A stretch of 64,000 nt of DNA, taken from Thermoplasma volcanium GSS1 (GTDB lineage: Archaea > Thermoplasmatota > Thermoplasmata > Thermoplasmatales > Thermoplasmataceae). The notes under the pieces were generated by a model. The model had not been told where the DNA came from and searched no databases. It was given only the letters and a program-made list of their open reading frames with translations. This document shows, piece by piece, positions 16,776 through 26,537 of the stretch. The position numbers and the translations under genes are program-made. The stretch lies in assembly GCF_000011185.1 (NCBI RefSeq), contig NC_002689.2, positions 186,001 through 250,000 on the forward strand, written 5' to 3'. Every line of letters starts with the position of its first letter. Within the stretch, counting starts at the first letter, position 1.

Positions 16776-16929
16776 AATGGTCAGGTATGATCAAGGATAT
16801 TAAAAAGTTGTCCGAATGAGTAACATATTCAAGCAGAACGCCCTAAGCAAGAGTATAATTGTAATTTTTCGCTTAAGGGGCCAGCGTTGCATCAGAAAAT
16901 CTGTTTATATATATTAACGTTTTATCATT

Positions 16930-17661
16930 ATGCTTGTTGAAATAGAGAGGAGAGGAGATGCCTCACTGATAGTATTGAGCAGGCCTGAAAAACTGAACGC
17001 TATAAACCTTGAAATGCTCGCTGATCTTGCTGATCAATTCAGCAAAGCTGAAAAAGAAGATACGAGGGTAATTGTTATAACAGGCTACGGAAAGAATTTT
17101 TCAGCAGGTGCAGATATAAACATGCTAGCATCATTCGACCCAGCCTCAGCTTACTCCTTCAGATTAAAGATGAACTCTATTGCACAAAGGATTCGTAAAT
17201 CAGATAAACCGGTCATAGCATTGCTAAAAGGGTATTCAATGGGAGGCGGGTTAGAACTTGCTGAATCAGCAGACATTAGGATAGCGATGTCAGATGCCGT
17301 TATAGGTCAGCCTGAATCATCCATTGGCATCAACGCTGGTGCAGGCGGAAACGTAATTCTTCCAAAGCTTGTTGGTAGGGGAAGTGCCGCATACCTCGCT
17401 ATGTCAGGTAAGAAGCTCAACGCTCAAGAAGCGATGGCACTTGGGCTTGTCGACGAAGTGGTAGATGACGAGGCGAAGGCATGGAAGATCATCGATGATA
17501 TATGCAAGAAACCAAAAAAGACGCTGCAGTTCATAAAGAGGGCGATAAACAGTTCGTACGATATGGGTTTAGAATCAGCTATGGATCAGGAGGCATTATA
17601 TTTCTCACTATTATTCACAGATCCTGAGGTATTAGATGCTCTATCCAAATGGAGGAAGTGA
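16930..17661 (+). CDS. enoyl-CoA hydratase/isomerase family protein (crotonase fold)
   Basis: A 243-residue crotonase. The oxyanion-hole segments [13 protein letters not shown] and [13 protein letters not shown] are intact. The first catalytic Glu is present in GQPESSIGI, but the second hydratase Glu position reads Tyr ([13 protein letters not shown]). A simple 2-enoyl-CoA hydratase role is therefore not assured, and isomerase or thioesterase chemistry is possible. A TATA-like GTTTATATATA at 16902-16912 precedes the ATG at 16930 by about 23 bases. The last 13 bases overlap the longest frame of the kinase gene. No other fatty-acid gene is nearby. Confidence 0.85.
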   Translation: MLVEIERRGDASLIVLSRPEKLNAINLEMLADLADQFSKAEKEDTRVIVITGYGKNFSAGADINMLASFDPASAYSFRLKMNSIAQRIRKSDKPVIALLKGYSMGGGLELAESADIRIAMSDAVIGQPESSIGINAGAGGNVILPKLVGRGSAAYLAMSGKKLNAQEAMALGLVDEVVDDEAKAWKIIDDICKKPKKTLQFIKRAINSSYDMGLESAMDQEALYFSLLFTDPEVLDALSKWRK

Positions 17662-17666
17662 AAGCT

Positions 17667-18668
17667 ATGATTCTAGGCGTTGACGGAGGTTCGACAAAGA
17701 CTGTGGCTGTAGTATATGATGATGAATCAGGAAGGATAGCGGGTGTTGGCATATCCGGGCCGGCAAATTACACAAATTCACCCAGAGAAGAGGCTATGAA
17801 GAACATAAAGAATAGTGTTTATGAAGCAGTAGATGATGCAGATGTAAACATAGAGGATATCGGCTTTAAGGTATTCGGCCTTGCCGGCATAGGCGATAGC
17901 AAGGAGGCCACGGCTGAGGGAGAGGAGATAGTTCGATCCATCGCAGGGGAAGCAATTGTCGTGAATGATGGATACGCTGCTTACAAGTTTGCTAACCTAA
18001 ATGAAAATGGGCTTGTCTTCGCACCTGGTACAGGAAGCGTTGGCTTTACAATGATCGATGGAAAATTATCAAGGTTCGGTGGCTGGGGATGGTTTATTGG
18101 CGATGAAGCTTCTGCAAGCTGGATGGCAAAAGAAGCCTTGATATATGCTGAGAGAGAAAAAGATGGCATAATAGAAGCTGGCATTGCGGACAAAGCCGAA
18201 ACTTACTTTAATTTGGACCTTTATGAAGTAGTATACAAAATAATGAAAGGAACAATACCAAAAAGAACTGTAGCAGCCTTCTCGCCTATAATATCTGAAC
18301 TTGCAGTGGAAGGCAATAAATATGCCATATCCATATTCGAAGAAGCTTCAAATTATATAGCTGATCTTATAAATGCAAAATCGGGTATTTTCAGCGGCAA
18401 AGCAATATTTTCGGTACTTGGTGGTACAATGCTTGCGGGGCGATTCTATTGGGACATGATCAAGAAAAAAACAATGGTACCGGTGAATATCCACTTCGGA
18501 TACCAGGTTGTCATAGGTGATATTATAATAGGGTTAGAAAAGAAGCGTACTGTCGATTTCAATGAAAGGGATAAGTTGATACGCATGTTGAATGATAAAA
18601 TATCGGAAAAGAGAGATAAAATGAAAGAGTTCCTCTTTATGGATAAAATACCTGATTCAATACCCTAA
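17667..18668 (+). CDS. BadF/BadG-type sugar kinase, probable 2-keto-3-deoxygluconate kinase
   Basis: About 333 residues of the ASKHA fold. The phosphate-1 loop is [10 protein letters not shown], phosphate-2 [10 protein letters not shown], and an adenosine motif [11 protein letters not shown]. The BadF/BadG/BcrA/BcrD family includes N-acetylglucosamine kinases and, in Thermoplasma acidophilum, the 2-keto-3-deoxygluconate kinase reported for locus Ta0122. Orthology to that is likely but not tested. KDG kinase would feed the semi-phosphorylative Entner-Doudoroff branch. A longer frame starts at 17649, inside the crotonase gene, but GGAGG at 17651-17655 precedes the ATG at 17667, so that start is preferred. 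The 3' end overlaps the convergent pck gene by 12 bases. Confidence 0.8.
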   Translation: MILGVDGGSTKTVAVVYDDESGRIAGVGISGPANYTNSPREEAMKNIKNSVYEAVDDADVNIEDIGFKVFGLAGIGDSKEATAEGEEIVRSIAGEAIVVNDGYAAYKFANLNENGLVFAPGTGSVGFTMIDGKLSRFGGWGWFIGDEASASWMAKEALIYAEREKDGIIEAGIADKAETYFNLDLYEVVYKIMKGTIPKRTVAAFSPIISELAVEGNKYAISIFEEASNYIADLINAKSGIFSGKAIFSVLGGTMLAGRFYWDMIKKKTMVPVNIHFGYQVVIGDIIIGLEKKRTVDFNERDKLIRMLNDKISEKRDKMKEFLFMDKIPDSIP

Positions 18669-20426
18669 CCTCTTTTTCTCTAATTCGAATTCCTTAAGTA
18701 TTTCTTCAGGCACATTTCCAAGTTCACTGAAGTACTTTTGGATTTCGTTCATCTCCTCCTTCCACCCCTCTTTATCTATCCTGAAAAGCTCCTTTACATC
18801 TTCCTCGCTTATGTTTAGTCCTGCAAGATTCAAGCTTTCAGGTATGTAACCTATAGGAGTTTCAACTGCGTTATCGTTGTGCGAGGTTCTATAGATGATC
18901 CATTCCAAAACTCTGAAATTTTCAGCAAAACCTGGCCATATAAAGGTGCCATCAGCTCTCCTTCTAAACCAGTTTACGTAAAATATCTTGGGTTTGTTCT
19001 TGGATCGCTCGCCTATCTCTATCCAGTGCCTGAAATATTCATTTATGTTGTAGCCGCAAAAAGGCCGCATGGCCATTGGGTCCCTCCTGAGGTCCCCAAC
19101 TTTGCCTTCTGAGGCAGCCGTCCTTTCAACACCCATTGTTGCCCCTAAGAAGACACCATGGTTCCAGTTGAATGCCTCGAATACTAGCGGGATGAGGGTA
19201 GCCCTTCTCCCTCCAAAGAGTATTGCTGATACAGGAACGCCTTCCGGATCTTCGTACAAATCTGACAGGTATGGATAGTTCGTTAAAGGTGATGTATACC
19301 TTGAATTAGGGTGTGCTATGGGCTCTCCGCCTATCTTCCTTTTATTGCCTTTCCAGTCGTACAGTTCATCATAAACAGGGTCGAGGCCCTCCCACCAGGG
19401 ATCGCCAGACATGGTAAGCCCAACATTGGTGAATATAGTATTTTTGGATAAAGTGGCCATGGCGTTCTTGTTCGTATTGTAATTTGTGCCTGGCACAACT
19501 GCAAAGAAGCCGTTTTCAGGGTTTGTAGCCATGAATTTTCCGTCCACGATCTTTATCCATGATATGTCATCGCTTATCAGTCTCGTAGACCATCCTGCAT
19601 CTCTGTAATCCTTTGGCGGAGATATCATGGCCAAATTAGTTTTCCCGCTTGCGCTTGGGAAAGCTCCTGTTATGAAATGGCTCTTTCCTTGTGGATCTTT
19701 TACTTCAAGAAGGAGCATATGTTCTGCAAGCCATCCCTCTTCCCTTGCTCTGACTGAAGCTATACGGAGAGCATGGCATTTCTTGCTCAGGAGAGCGTTT
19801 CCACCGTAGTTTGTGTTCACGCTCAGTATATCTGCATCAACTCCTTCTGGTTTTTCCCAGGGCATATGTATTATGAACTTGTTTCCTGGATCGAGGTTTC
19901 CAGTGGCATGAACTCCCTTGATGAACCTATCACCAATCTTTTCTATAACGCCCTTTCCCATCCTTGTTATGTAATGAAGGTTCAGTACCACGTACTTGCT
20001 GTCCGTGACTTCAATGCCAAAGTCTGCAAACTTGGATTCTGGAGATGAGAGAGCGTAAGGAATTACAAACATTGTTTTGCCGGTGTACGCGCCTTTAAAG
20101 AATTGATTCCATACCTGCTTAACTCGATCAAGGGGAAGGAAGTTGTTCAGAGGTCCTACGAAGCTCTTATCGCGTGCCGAAATAAAGGTCCTTTCTTCAG
20201 TTCTAGCTACGTCTGTTGCATTGCTTCTATATAAATAAGAATTTTTGAAGTTTTTCTCGTTCAGCTTTATCATTTCCCCATCTTTTACCATTGCAGATGC
20301 CAGATCATCGAACTCCTCCTTCGTCCCGTCGCAAACATATATTGATGAAGGGTTAAGGTGTTTTGCAATACTTACTATCCATCTCTTTGCACCATCATTT
20401 ATTTCTGTTTCATCCAGAGCGAGCAT
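18657..20426 (-). CDS. pckG: phosphoenolpyruvate carboxykinase, GTP-type
   Basis: This 589-residue enzyme converts oxaloacetate plus GTP to phosphoenolpyruvate and CO2 for gluconeogenesis. The kinase P-loop is PSASGKTN (257-264), and the metal and substrate region [22 protein letters not shown] and downstream [14 protein letters not shown] are present. The GTP-type family usually has a hyper-reactive Cys in PSACGKTN; here it is Ser (S260). The start is an ATG at 20426, with a minus-strand AT-rich promoter at 20430-20470. In a heterotroph growing on peptides this enzyme drives sugar synthesis. It is convergent with the KDG kinase gene. Confidence 0.96.
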   Translation of the reverse strand: MLALDETEINDGAKRWIVSIAKHLNPSSIYVCDGTKEEFDDLASAMVKDGEMIKLNEKNFKNSYLYRSNATDVARTEERTFISARDKSFVGPLNNFLPLDRVKQVWNQFFKGAYTGKTMFVIPYALSSPESKFADFGIEVTDSKYVVLNLHYITRMGKGVIEKIGDRFIKGVHATGNLDPGNKFIIHMPWEKPEGVDADILSVNTNYGGNALLSKKCHALRIASVRAREEGWLAEHMLLLEVKDPQGKSHFITGAFPSASGKTNLAMISPPKDYRDAGWSTRLISDDISWIKIVDGKFMATNPENGFFAVVPGTNYNTNKNAMATLSKNTIFTNVGLTMSGDPWWEGLDPVYDELYDWKGNKRKIGGEPIAHPNSRYTSPLTNYPYLSDLYEDPEGVPVSAILFGGRRATLIPLVFEAFNWNHGVFLGATMGVERTAASEGKVGDLRRDPMAMRPFCGYNINEYFRHWIEIGERSKNKPKIFYVNWFRRRADGTFIWPGFAENFRVLEWIIYRTSHNDNAVETPIGYIPESLNLAGLNISEEDVKELFRIDKEGWKEEMNEIQKYFSELGNVPEEILKEFELEKKRLGY

Positions 20427-20627
20427 ATAATATCGTATTGTTTCGAACCTATTTATAAGGATTGGGTACTATTTTTAAGCTGTTATTATCATGCAGAACC
20501 GGTTTTTTGTTTGTCTGGAATTAATATTAAGATTAAAATAGTTGTTGAATAATTAATATTTAATTAAAAGAAAAGAATATTTAAATTTAAATATTTCAGT
20601 TTAATACGAAAAATTAAAGCCAAGATA

Positions 20628-21356
20628 CTAATCAGGTGGGATTAACTGGAACTCTATTCTTTTATTCCGCTTTCCCTTATTCTCGATTTTTCTAACAAAT
20701 ATCGTACCGACTTCTTTAGTATTGGAGACATGAGTGCCTCCGTCTGATTGTTCATCTAAGCCCTCTATTACTATTATCCTGACTTCTGGGAGAGTTTCTA
20801 TTAGTTTCCTTCCAGGTTCAGTTCGGGCAAGATTTGGCCTTTTTATGGCCTCCTCTTTTGTGAGTATATCAGGATAAACTCTGTGCCCTTCCTTCATGAA
20901 TGAATTTGATTCCTCTATTATCTTGTCGACAAATTCCTTCGTGAAATTTTCAATGTTCATATCTATTCTTGCTCGATCTTCGTAAATTTGGCCGCCGGTC
21001 AACAACGCTTCTGATCCATGCATTACGTTAACCACTCCGTCTATAACGTGTATCGCAGTGTGGTACCTCATATGTGCGTATCTTCTATCCCAATCTATGG
21101 TTCCGTGTACTTTGGCCCCTGCTGACAGCCCTGTACTGTCATCGACTACGTGAATGACTTCATCTCCGTCCTTTGTAACGTCATTTACTCTGTATTCTTT
21201 ACCGCAGCAGAATATTACTCCAGTATCATTGGGCTGTCCTCCTCCTGTAGGATAGAACGCTGTGCGATCCAGTATTAAGCGGTTTTCTTTAACCTCGATA
21301 ACATTCCCGTCGAACTCTTTGATGTAAGAATCTGCATAGTATAGCTTCTCTGTCAC
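20628..21356 (-). CDS. alaX: alanyl-tRNA editing protein AlaX
   Basis: A 242-residue free-standing editing protein of medium AlaX size. It hydrolyses Ser- or Gly-tRNA(Ala). An N-terminal glycine-rich segment FYPTGGGQPNDTG (as in AlaRS) is followed by zinc-site H99-x3-H103 (HTAIH) and the DGGTHVSNTKE motif. In AlaRS-type sites the residue before GGTH is Cys; here it is Asp (D205), while H209 is retained. This changes the fourth zinc ligand, and some AlaX proteins tolerate such replacements. The start codon lies directly next to the divergent PDO gene region. Family assignment is secure. Confidence 0.93.
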   Translation of the reverse strand: MTEKLYYADSYIKEFDGNVIEVKENRLILDRTAFYPTGGGQPNDTGVIFCCGKEYRVNDVTKDGDEVIHVVDDSTGLSAGAKVHGTIDWDRRYAHMRYHTAIHVIDGVVNVMHGSEALLTGGQIYEDRARIDMNIENFTKEFVDKIIEESNSFMKEGHRVYPDILTKEEAIKRPNLARTEPGRKLIETLPEVRIIVIEGLDEQSDGGTHVSNTKEVGTIFVRKIENKGKRNKRIEFQLIPPD

Positions 21357-21458
21357 ATGATAGAAATTGTTTCATTATTTAAACAGCTTTCTACTTCAGA
21401 TTTTAGAATACACAAAGTTGTACAGGAATATTTAAATATTAAAAAATTATGTCTACCT

Positions 21459-22121
21459 ATGGCAACTTTAATAAGAAAGGAAGACAGAGAATATTTGAAG
21501 GGTGAGTTTGACAAATACCTGAAAAATGATGTGGATTTAGTAGTTTTCACATCTAACGATGAAAACTGCAGATACTGCAAAGAAACTGTACAGCTTGCTA
21601 CTGAAGTTTCTGAGATAAACCCGAAGATCCACCTCAAAGTATACAACTTCGATGAGGACAAGGATCAGGTAAAGGCATATGGTGTTGAGAAATATCCTGC
21701 AACTATCGTTTCTAAGGCTGGAGTCGAAGATGGAAGAATAGTCTATTACGGATTGCCTTCAGGATATGAATTCGGGTCTCTGATCGAAGACCTAAAGAAC
21801 GTTTCTGTTGGTGATGCTGATGTTTCTTCAAAGGCAGCAGAACTTATATCAAAGATCGATAAGCCTATAACGATAAAGGTCTACGTAACCCCTACATGCC
21901 CATATTGCCCAAGGGCTGTAGGTACCGCCCATAAGTTTGCATTAATGAATCCAAACATAAAGGGTGAAATGATCGAGGCCTTGGAGTTCGAAAATGAAGC
22001 AGAAGAAGTAGGGGTATCAAGCGTACCACATATAGTAATAAACAATGATGTGACGTTCATAGGCGCATATCCTGACGACCAGTTCGCTGAATACGTAATG
22101 GAAGCTTACGATCACCAGTAA
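21459..22121 (+). CDS. pdo: protein disulfide oxidoreductase (double thioredoxin fold)
   Basis: A 220-residue protein with two thioredoxin/glutaredoxin-like domains, each with an active CxxC: C37-R-Y-C40 and C147-P-Y-C150, with cis-Pro segments KYPAT and SVPHI. PDO proteins make and shuffle cytosolic disulfides in thermophilic archaea and can reduce peroxiredoxins. The frame is open to 21357, but a TATA element TATTTAAATATT around 21430-21440 lies about 25 bases before the ATG at 21459, and homologues start at MATL-like N-termini, so 21459 is chosen. A 2-Cys peroxiredoxin that could be a partner is encoded at 44.9 kb. Confidence 0.92.
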   Translation: MATLIRKEDREYLKGEFDKYLKNDVDLVVFTSNDENCRYCKETVQLATEVSEINPKIHLKVYNFDEDKDQVKAYGVEKYPATIVSKAGVEDGRIVYYGLPSGYEFGSLIEDLKNVSVGDADVSSKAAELISKIDKPITIKVYVTPTCPYCPRAVGTAHKFALMNPNIKGEMIEALEFENEAEEVGVSSVPHIVINNDVTFIGAYPDDQFAEYVMEAYDHQ

Positions 22122-22286
22122 TTTTGATTCAGTTATTCTTTTTTAATAATTAGATTTCTTTATGCACCGTGAAATGCTTGATTATTTAAAATTATTAGAA
22201 AACGATTGTATTGAGATCAATTAGAATAATTTCCATAGTTATTATAAATAATATTTTTCTATCCAATAAAACGTAAGAACAACTGC

Positions 22287-23075
22287 ATGGATTGGGAGAC
22301 TCTGAAAATTCTTATATATATTGAACACTGTGGTCCGGCAAAAATATTATTAGAGAGTTATGGAGAATATCCTTAAAATGATTGTTATTCTAATTATACA
22401 GAGCTTCCAAACCCTTTCGCGTAAATCGAAGAAGATCGATCTGCACTCAATAAATAAGAAGATAACACATCTTTATTCTTTAAAATCCATAGCAGCAGTT
22501 GATTAGTTCATGATGTACATGCAAGTACTCAGCTACAGAAAGGAGAAAAAAACAATAAATATAAGGGTCCTGATTCTAGATTGTCTAGTATAACTAAGGT
22601 ACAAACAATGGCAGGAAATGCCATGTTACCTTGGCCATGTATTCACTTTTTATAATGGAGTGAAAGGTCACTAAAAAACGCGCATGATTCGAAATATGCA
22701 AATAACATGATCGATTCAATTAGGTATTTCTCGTACTTGTTTGTAGATTCTTTGTACGATGCATCAGAGATATATGATTATGTACTGGAAAATACTCACG
22801 TAATTCCAATAATCGATGCGAGCGAGAGGAGAGGCATTGTGACAGAAAAATTGCCAGACAACAGCAGAATAGATATCAATTTAAGAAGGAAGTATCCCTC
22901 CTTATATTCCCTGAAGTTTGGGATAGAAAGAATGTTCACCATACTTGAAATATCGTATAAATTGAGCATATGGGATGTGAGGAATCGATCCTATAATACT
23001 GCAGTTGGCCTGAAGATAATTGTATATAATTTAATCATTATGTCAAACATGAAATTGGGAGAAAATATAAGATAG
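22287..23075 (+). pseudogene. decayed DDE transposase (IS4/IS5-like) remnant
   Basis: The last part, 22707-23075, is an open frame of 122 codons. It contains a DSLYD motif and, near its end, YSLKFGIERMFTILEI, the Y-(2)-R/K-(3)-E-(6)-type C-terminal block of DDE transposases, followed by an R-x-R segment and a hydrophobic tail. Upstream (22287-22700) short frame fragments such as MDWETLKIL and RKSKKIDLHS are separated by stops and frameshifts and suggest the N-terminal half. No terminal repeats could be placed. It lies immediately 5' of the sugar ABC operon. Bases 22122-22286 hold nothing recognisable beyond AT-rich spacer. Confidence 0.55.
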
Positions 23076-23199
23076 ATCACGAATATTCTTTCTTGCTAAA
23101 ATCGAGACATTCTAAAATTAAGCCATATTGAATAAATGGGGTTAATATTAGTCAATATAGTATATCCTTTGTATATGATACCAGATATAGTAGTAAAAA

Positions 23200-23208
23200 T
23201 TAAATATA
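23200..23208 (+). promoter_or_regulatory. TATA box of the sugar ABC operon
   Basis: TTAAATATA is centred about 26 bases before the ATG at 23230, giving a leaderless first gene. Just upstream, 23158-23185 holds an imperfect palindrome-like GTATATCC/GTATATGATAC stretch that could be an operator. Confidence 0.5.
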
Positions 23209-23229
23209 GTATTTTAATTTGTTATTACT

Positions 23230-24789
23230 ATGGAAAGCAGTAGTTCTGATATTAAACCTAAAAGAAAGATTTGGTCATATATAGTTATAGTGGTTGTTTT
23301 GGCTGCTGTAATCGGTGGTGTAGTCTATTACTACTCTACGCTCCCCCATCCAACAAAGCAAGTAACAATTACAGTCGCAGCTCCTGTTTATTCTTCATCC
23401 GCTACAGATTGGGAAAACTTTATAAATAATGCGACGAAAAGCTGGCAAGCTGAACATCCTAACGTTAAGGTAGAATTTATAGGTCCACTGGGGGCTAGTA
23501 GTGAAGGTCAATATTATACTAAGTTGGATTTGTTAACCTCATCATCATCAACTGCGCCTACTGTAATGTTAGAAGATATGTTTTATACAGCAACTTATCA
23601 GTCAGAAGGTATATTAGCACCTTTAAATTCATACATAAACTCAAGTTTCTTTAATAATATTTTTCCATCAGCTTTGGGTCAGATGACTATTGGTGGTATT
23701 CACTACGGCTTACCTGCCCAAGTTACGGATACATTGATATATTATAATATAACATTACTGCAAAAAGCAGGTGTGATACCATCAGATAGCACTACATGGC
23801 AGCCGACAAATTGGACTGAAATAATAAATGCTGCAAAGCAAATAAATAGCACTCTTGTACCTAATGATCCAGGTTTGATTCCACTGAATATATACGAGGG
23901 TGTTAAAGGAGATGAGGCATCTTCATTCACGGGATTTGAAGGGCTATTGTACGGCACTGGATATGGTTTATACAATTTTACAGATCATAAATGGTACGGT
24001 TATAGTCCAGGGTTAAACGAAACATTTGAATTCTATAAAACAGTCTTTGGAGAAGGTCTTGCAACGCCAGCACTGAGTGCGACTCCATACATAACAGCAG
24101 GACAGTATATGCAGGAAGGAAAATTAGCAATAGATATAGATGGGAGCTGGATGTATGGATATCAATGGGCACCTGGGGCACAACATCCTATAAGTAATTT
24201 CTCAAAATATATAGGAGTTGCTAAAATACCAACCTACAGTGGGCAAGCTCCAGGATTCAACACAATGGTTGGTGGATGGGGCTGGGCTATGTACAATGGT
24301 ACACCTTCATCTGAAAAACCACTAGTCGCCTCATTCATGATGGCCCTTGATAATACATCTAATCAGATATTGATAAATGAGCCGGGTCAAGCCCTAGCTG
24401 GCGGATTACCAACTGCAAAGAATGCCGTAAACAATCCGAATTTCAGTAAACTTATGCCGACAGACCCATCCCTAGATACATTCTTTACAAATATACTTAA
24501 ATATGGCAGTTACAGGCCTCCGGTAGCTACATATCCTAAAGTTTCATATGTGCTTCAGGAAGTAATGGGGTACATTGTGAGCGATGGTTATAGTGTTTCT
24601 AAAGCAGCATCAACGTATAATTCATTACTTACATCTGCAGTGGGAGCGTCTAATGTGATGTCAGCCATCACATCTTATACACCATCTTTCATTGCTGATC
24701 ACCGCAATTTCGAGAGCAGTCAATATAATTATCTACTTAGTCTATATTTAAATACTTCCTTATTATTTTTAAGCCAAATCTTCTGGTGA
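23230..24789 (+). CDS. sugar ABC transporter substrate-binding protein (family 1)
   Basis: A 519-residue extracytoplasmic solute-binding protein. A short basic cytoplasmic tail (KPKRKIW) precedes one membrane anchor (about residues 15-37), then a Ser/Thr/Asn-rich binding domain. Family-1 features include ASSEGQYYTKLDLL, the GIHYGLPAQVTDTLIYYN segment and a GSWMYGYQWAPG ligand-pocket region rich in Trp and Tyr. Many N-x-S/T sites would be exposed. It binds an oligosaccharide, probably an alpha-mannoside given the GH38 gene downstream (inference). Base use is markedly AT-richer than the core genes. First gene of a four-gene operon. Confidence 0.9.
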   Translation: MESSSSDIKPKRKIWSYIVIVVVLAAVIGGVVYYYSTLPHPTKQVTITVAAPVYSSSATDWENFINNATKSWQAEHPNVKVEFIGPLGASSEGQYYTKLDLLTSSSSTAPTVMLEDMFYTATYQSEGILAPLNSYINSSFFNNIFPSALGQMTIGGIHYGLPAQVTDTLIYYNITLLQKAGVIPSDSTTWQPTNWTEIINAAKQINSTLVPNDPGLIPLNIYEGVKGDEASSFTGFEGLLYGTGYGLYNFTDHKWYGYSPGLNETFEFYKTVFGEGLATPALSATPYITAGQYMQEGKLAIDIDGSWMYGYQWAPGAQHPISNFSKYIGVAKIPTYSGQAPGFNTMVGGWGWAMYNGTPSSEKPLVASFMMALDNTSNQILINEPGQALAGGLPTAKNAVNNPNFSKLMPTDPSLDTFFTNILKYGSYRPPVATYPKVSYVLQEVMGYIVSDGYSVSKAASTYNSLLTSAVGASNVMSAITSYTPSFIADHRNFESSQYNYLLSLYLNTSLLFLSQIFW

Positions 24790-24796
24790 AGTTAAA

Positions 24797-25687
24797 ATGC
24801 AACGTATTTCAGGAAGAAACTCAATATTGAAAAAAAACGCTATTTTTTTGATATTGATTCCGTCTTTTATTTATTTAATTATTTTTTTTATATACCCGAT
24901 ATTTTTGTCTTTTAAATATTCATTCACCAATTTATCATTATATGATATTAATAAGTATAGCTTTATTGGATTTACTAACTATGTAGATTTATTTAAGAGT
25001 GATCTATTTTTAAAATCAATATATATAACGATTATATTCTTGGTTGTTTCTGCAATAATAGGGCAGATGTTTTTAGGTTCTATACTTGCTTATCTACTAA
25101 CACTGACGCACAAGTATTTTAAAACGGTTGTAACTACAATTATACTTATTGCTTGGGCAACACCACAAGTTACGGCAGGCATAATGTGGTATAGTACGTT
25201 AAGTTATATACCAGAAGGAACTATAAATGTTATACTAAAGAATATGGGGTTTCATCCTATTGATTTCTTCTCCATTCATAATGCAATATATTCAATTATT
25301 ATAGCTAACATTTGGATAGGTTTAGGTTTCTCCGTGTTAATATTCCTAGGTGGAATACAGAGCATTGATCCTTCTATAATAAAAGCATCATATATTGATG
25401 GTGCAAAGCCTTTTAGAAGGTTCTTTTCTATAATATTCCCACTTCTAAAGACAAATATAATCACAGATTTGTTATTGATAACTTTATTCACGCTCGGAAC
25501 ATTTACATTAATATATGTACTTACTGCAGGTGGACCTGCGGGCAGTACCGAGTTGCTTACAATTTATCAATATGAAACTGGTTTCTCCCTATTCTCACTT
25601 GGTTTAGCAAATGCAATTGGTGTTATTATTATTATCATTGCTTTAGTGCTTTCACTAATATACCTTAGATTCATAAAGGTGAGTTGA
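24797..25687 (+). CDS. sugar ABC transporter permease, MalF/UgpA-like
   Basis: A 296-residue permease with six predicted membrane helices and the EAA loop as ASYIDGAKPFRRFFSIIFP in the cytoplasmic coupling region. It forms a heterodimer with the next permease and docks on the ATPase. A Shine-Dalgarno GGTGA overlapping the upstream stop lies about 8 bases before the ATG. Codon use is strongly AT-biased like its neighbours. Confidence 0.92.
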   Translation: MQRISGRNSILKKNAIFLILIPSFIYLIIFFIYPIFLSFKYSFTNLSLYDINKYSFIGFTNYVDLFKSDLFLKSIYITIIFLVVSAIIGQMFLGSILAYLLTLTHKYFKTVVTTIILIAWATPQVTAGIMWYSTLSYIPEGTINVILKNMGFHPIDFFSIHNAIYSIIIANIWIGLGFSVLIFLGGIQSIDPSIIKASYIDGAKPFRRFFSIIFPLLKTNIITDLLLITLFTLGTFTLIYVLTAGGPAGSTELLTIYQYETGFSLFSLGLANAIGVIIIIIALVLSLIYLRFIKVS

Positions 25688-25688
25688 A

Positions 25689-26495
25689 ATGGATATTAAA
25701 AAATTCGTAATATATATATTTTTATCATTGCTCGGCGTTTTGTTCTTAATACCATTCATTTGGCTAATTAATGAAGCTTTTAGTCCATTAAACGATATCG
25801 GCTTAAAATTTCCATCATATTATACTTTAGTTCCATTTTATAACGTTATGACAAATAAAATATTCGTAAACTCAATATATGAAGGTCTAATACAATCATT
25901 CGGGGCAACATTTTTATCAGTATTGTTTTCTGTTGGTCCAGCGTATATATTTTCTAGGAAAAGATTCAGATTTAGAATACCTCTGCTATTAGGTATATTG
26001 CTTCTAACTGGTTTTCCGGTGTTTTCGTTATTAATACCAGAATACGTATTTTATGTCAAAACGTCACTGTACAACAACTTAATTGGAGTCATTTTATTTC
26101 TGGGAGTATTAAATGTACCAATAGATATATGGATATTAAAGAATTCATTCGATCAAATTCCTTCTGCTATTGAAAACGCCTCATATATAGACGGAGCCTC
26201 TAGTTTTAAATCAATGCTTTATATTTTTTTACCACTTGCTACACCGGTTTTGGCAGTTTTGATAATATTGGATTTCGTGATCAATTGGGGAAACTTCTAC
26301 GTTCCTTACATTTTACTTTCTTCAGCACGTTTATTTCCAGTATCGGTTGAAATATACAGTTTCTTTGGGGCGTATAATGTGAAATATAATGAGTTAGCAG
26401 CATTTTCTATAATATACACTGTTCCTGCTGTAATTTTATACATATTCGCACAAAAATATATGATAAAAGCACTATCTGGAGGAATAAAAGGATGA
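25689..26495 (+). CDS. sugar ABC transporter permease, MalG/UgpE-like
   Basis: A 268-residue permease with six membrane helices and the EAA motif ASYIDGASSFKSMLYIFLPLATP. It starts one base after the previous stop, with AAGGTGAG five bases upstream. It completes the transmembrane channel of the importer. MalG-type partners are short and lack the extra N-terminal domain, as here. Confidence 0.92.
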   Translation: MDIKKFVIYIFLSLLGVLFLIPFIWLINEAFSPLNDIGLKFPSYYTLVPFYNVMTNKIFVNSIYEGLIQSFGATFLSVLFSVGPAYIFSRKRFRFRIPLLLGILLLTGFPVFSLLIPEYVFYVKTSLYNNLIGVILFLGVLNVPIDIWILKNSFDQIPSAIENASYIDGASSFKSMLYIFLPLATPVLAVLIILDFVINWGNFYVPYILLSSARLFPVSVEIYSFFGAYNVKYNELAAFSIIYTVPAVILYIFAQKYMIKALSGGIKG

Positions 26496-26537
26496 CATTT
26501 TTAACCTTTTGAATATAGGTATACTGAGGTGACCAAA

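Noticed and set aside
20628-21356. Fragment of alanyl-tRNA synthetase
   Set aside because: The protein is complete, with its own start and stop and AlaX-type length; it lacks the synthetase catalytic and anticodon parts because it is a free-standing editor.
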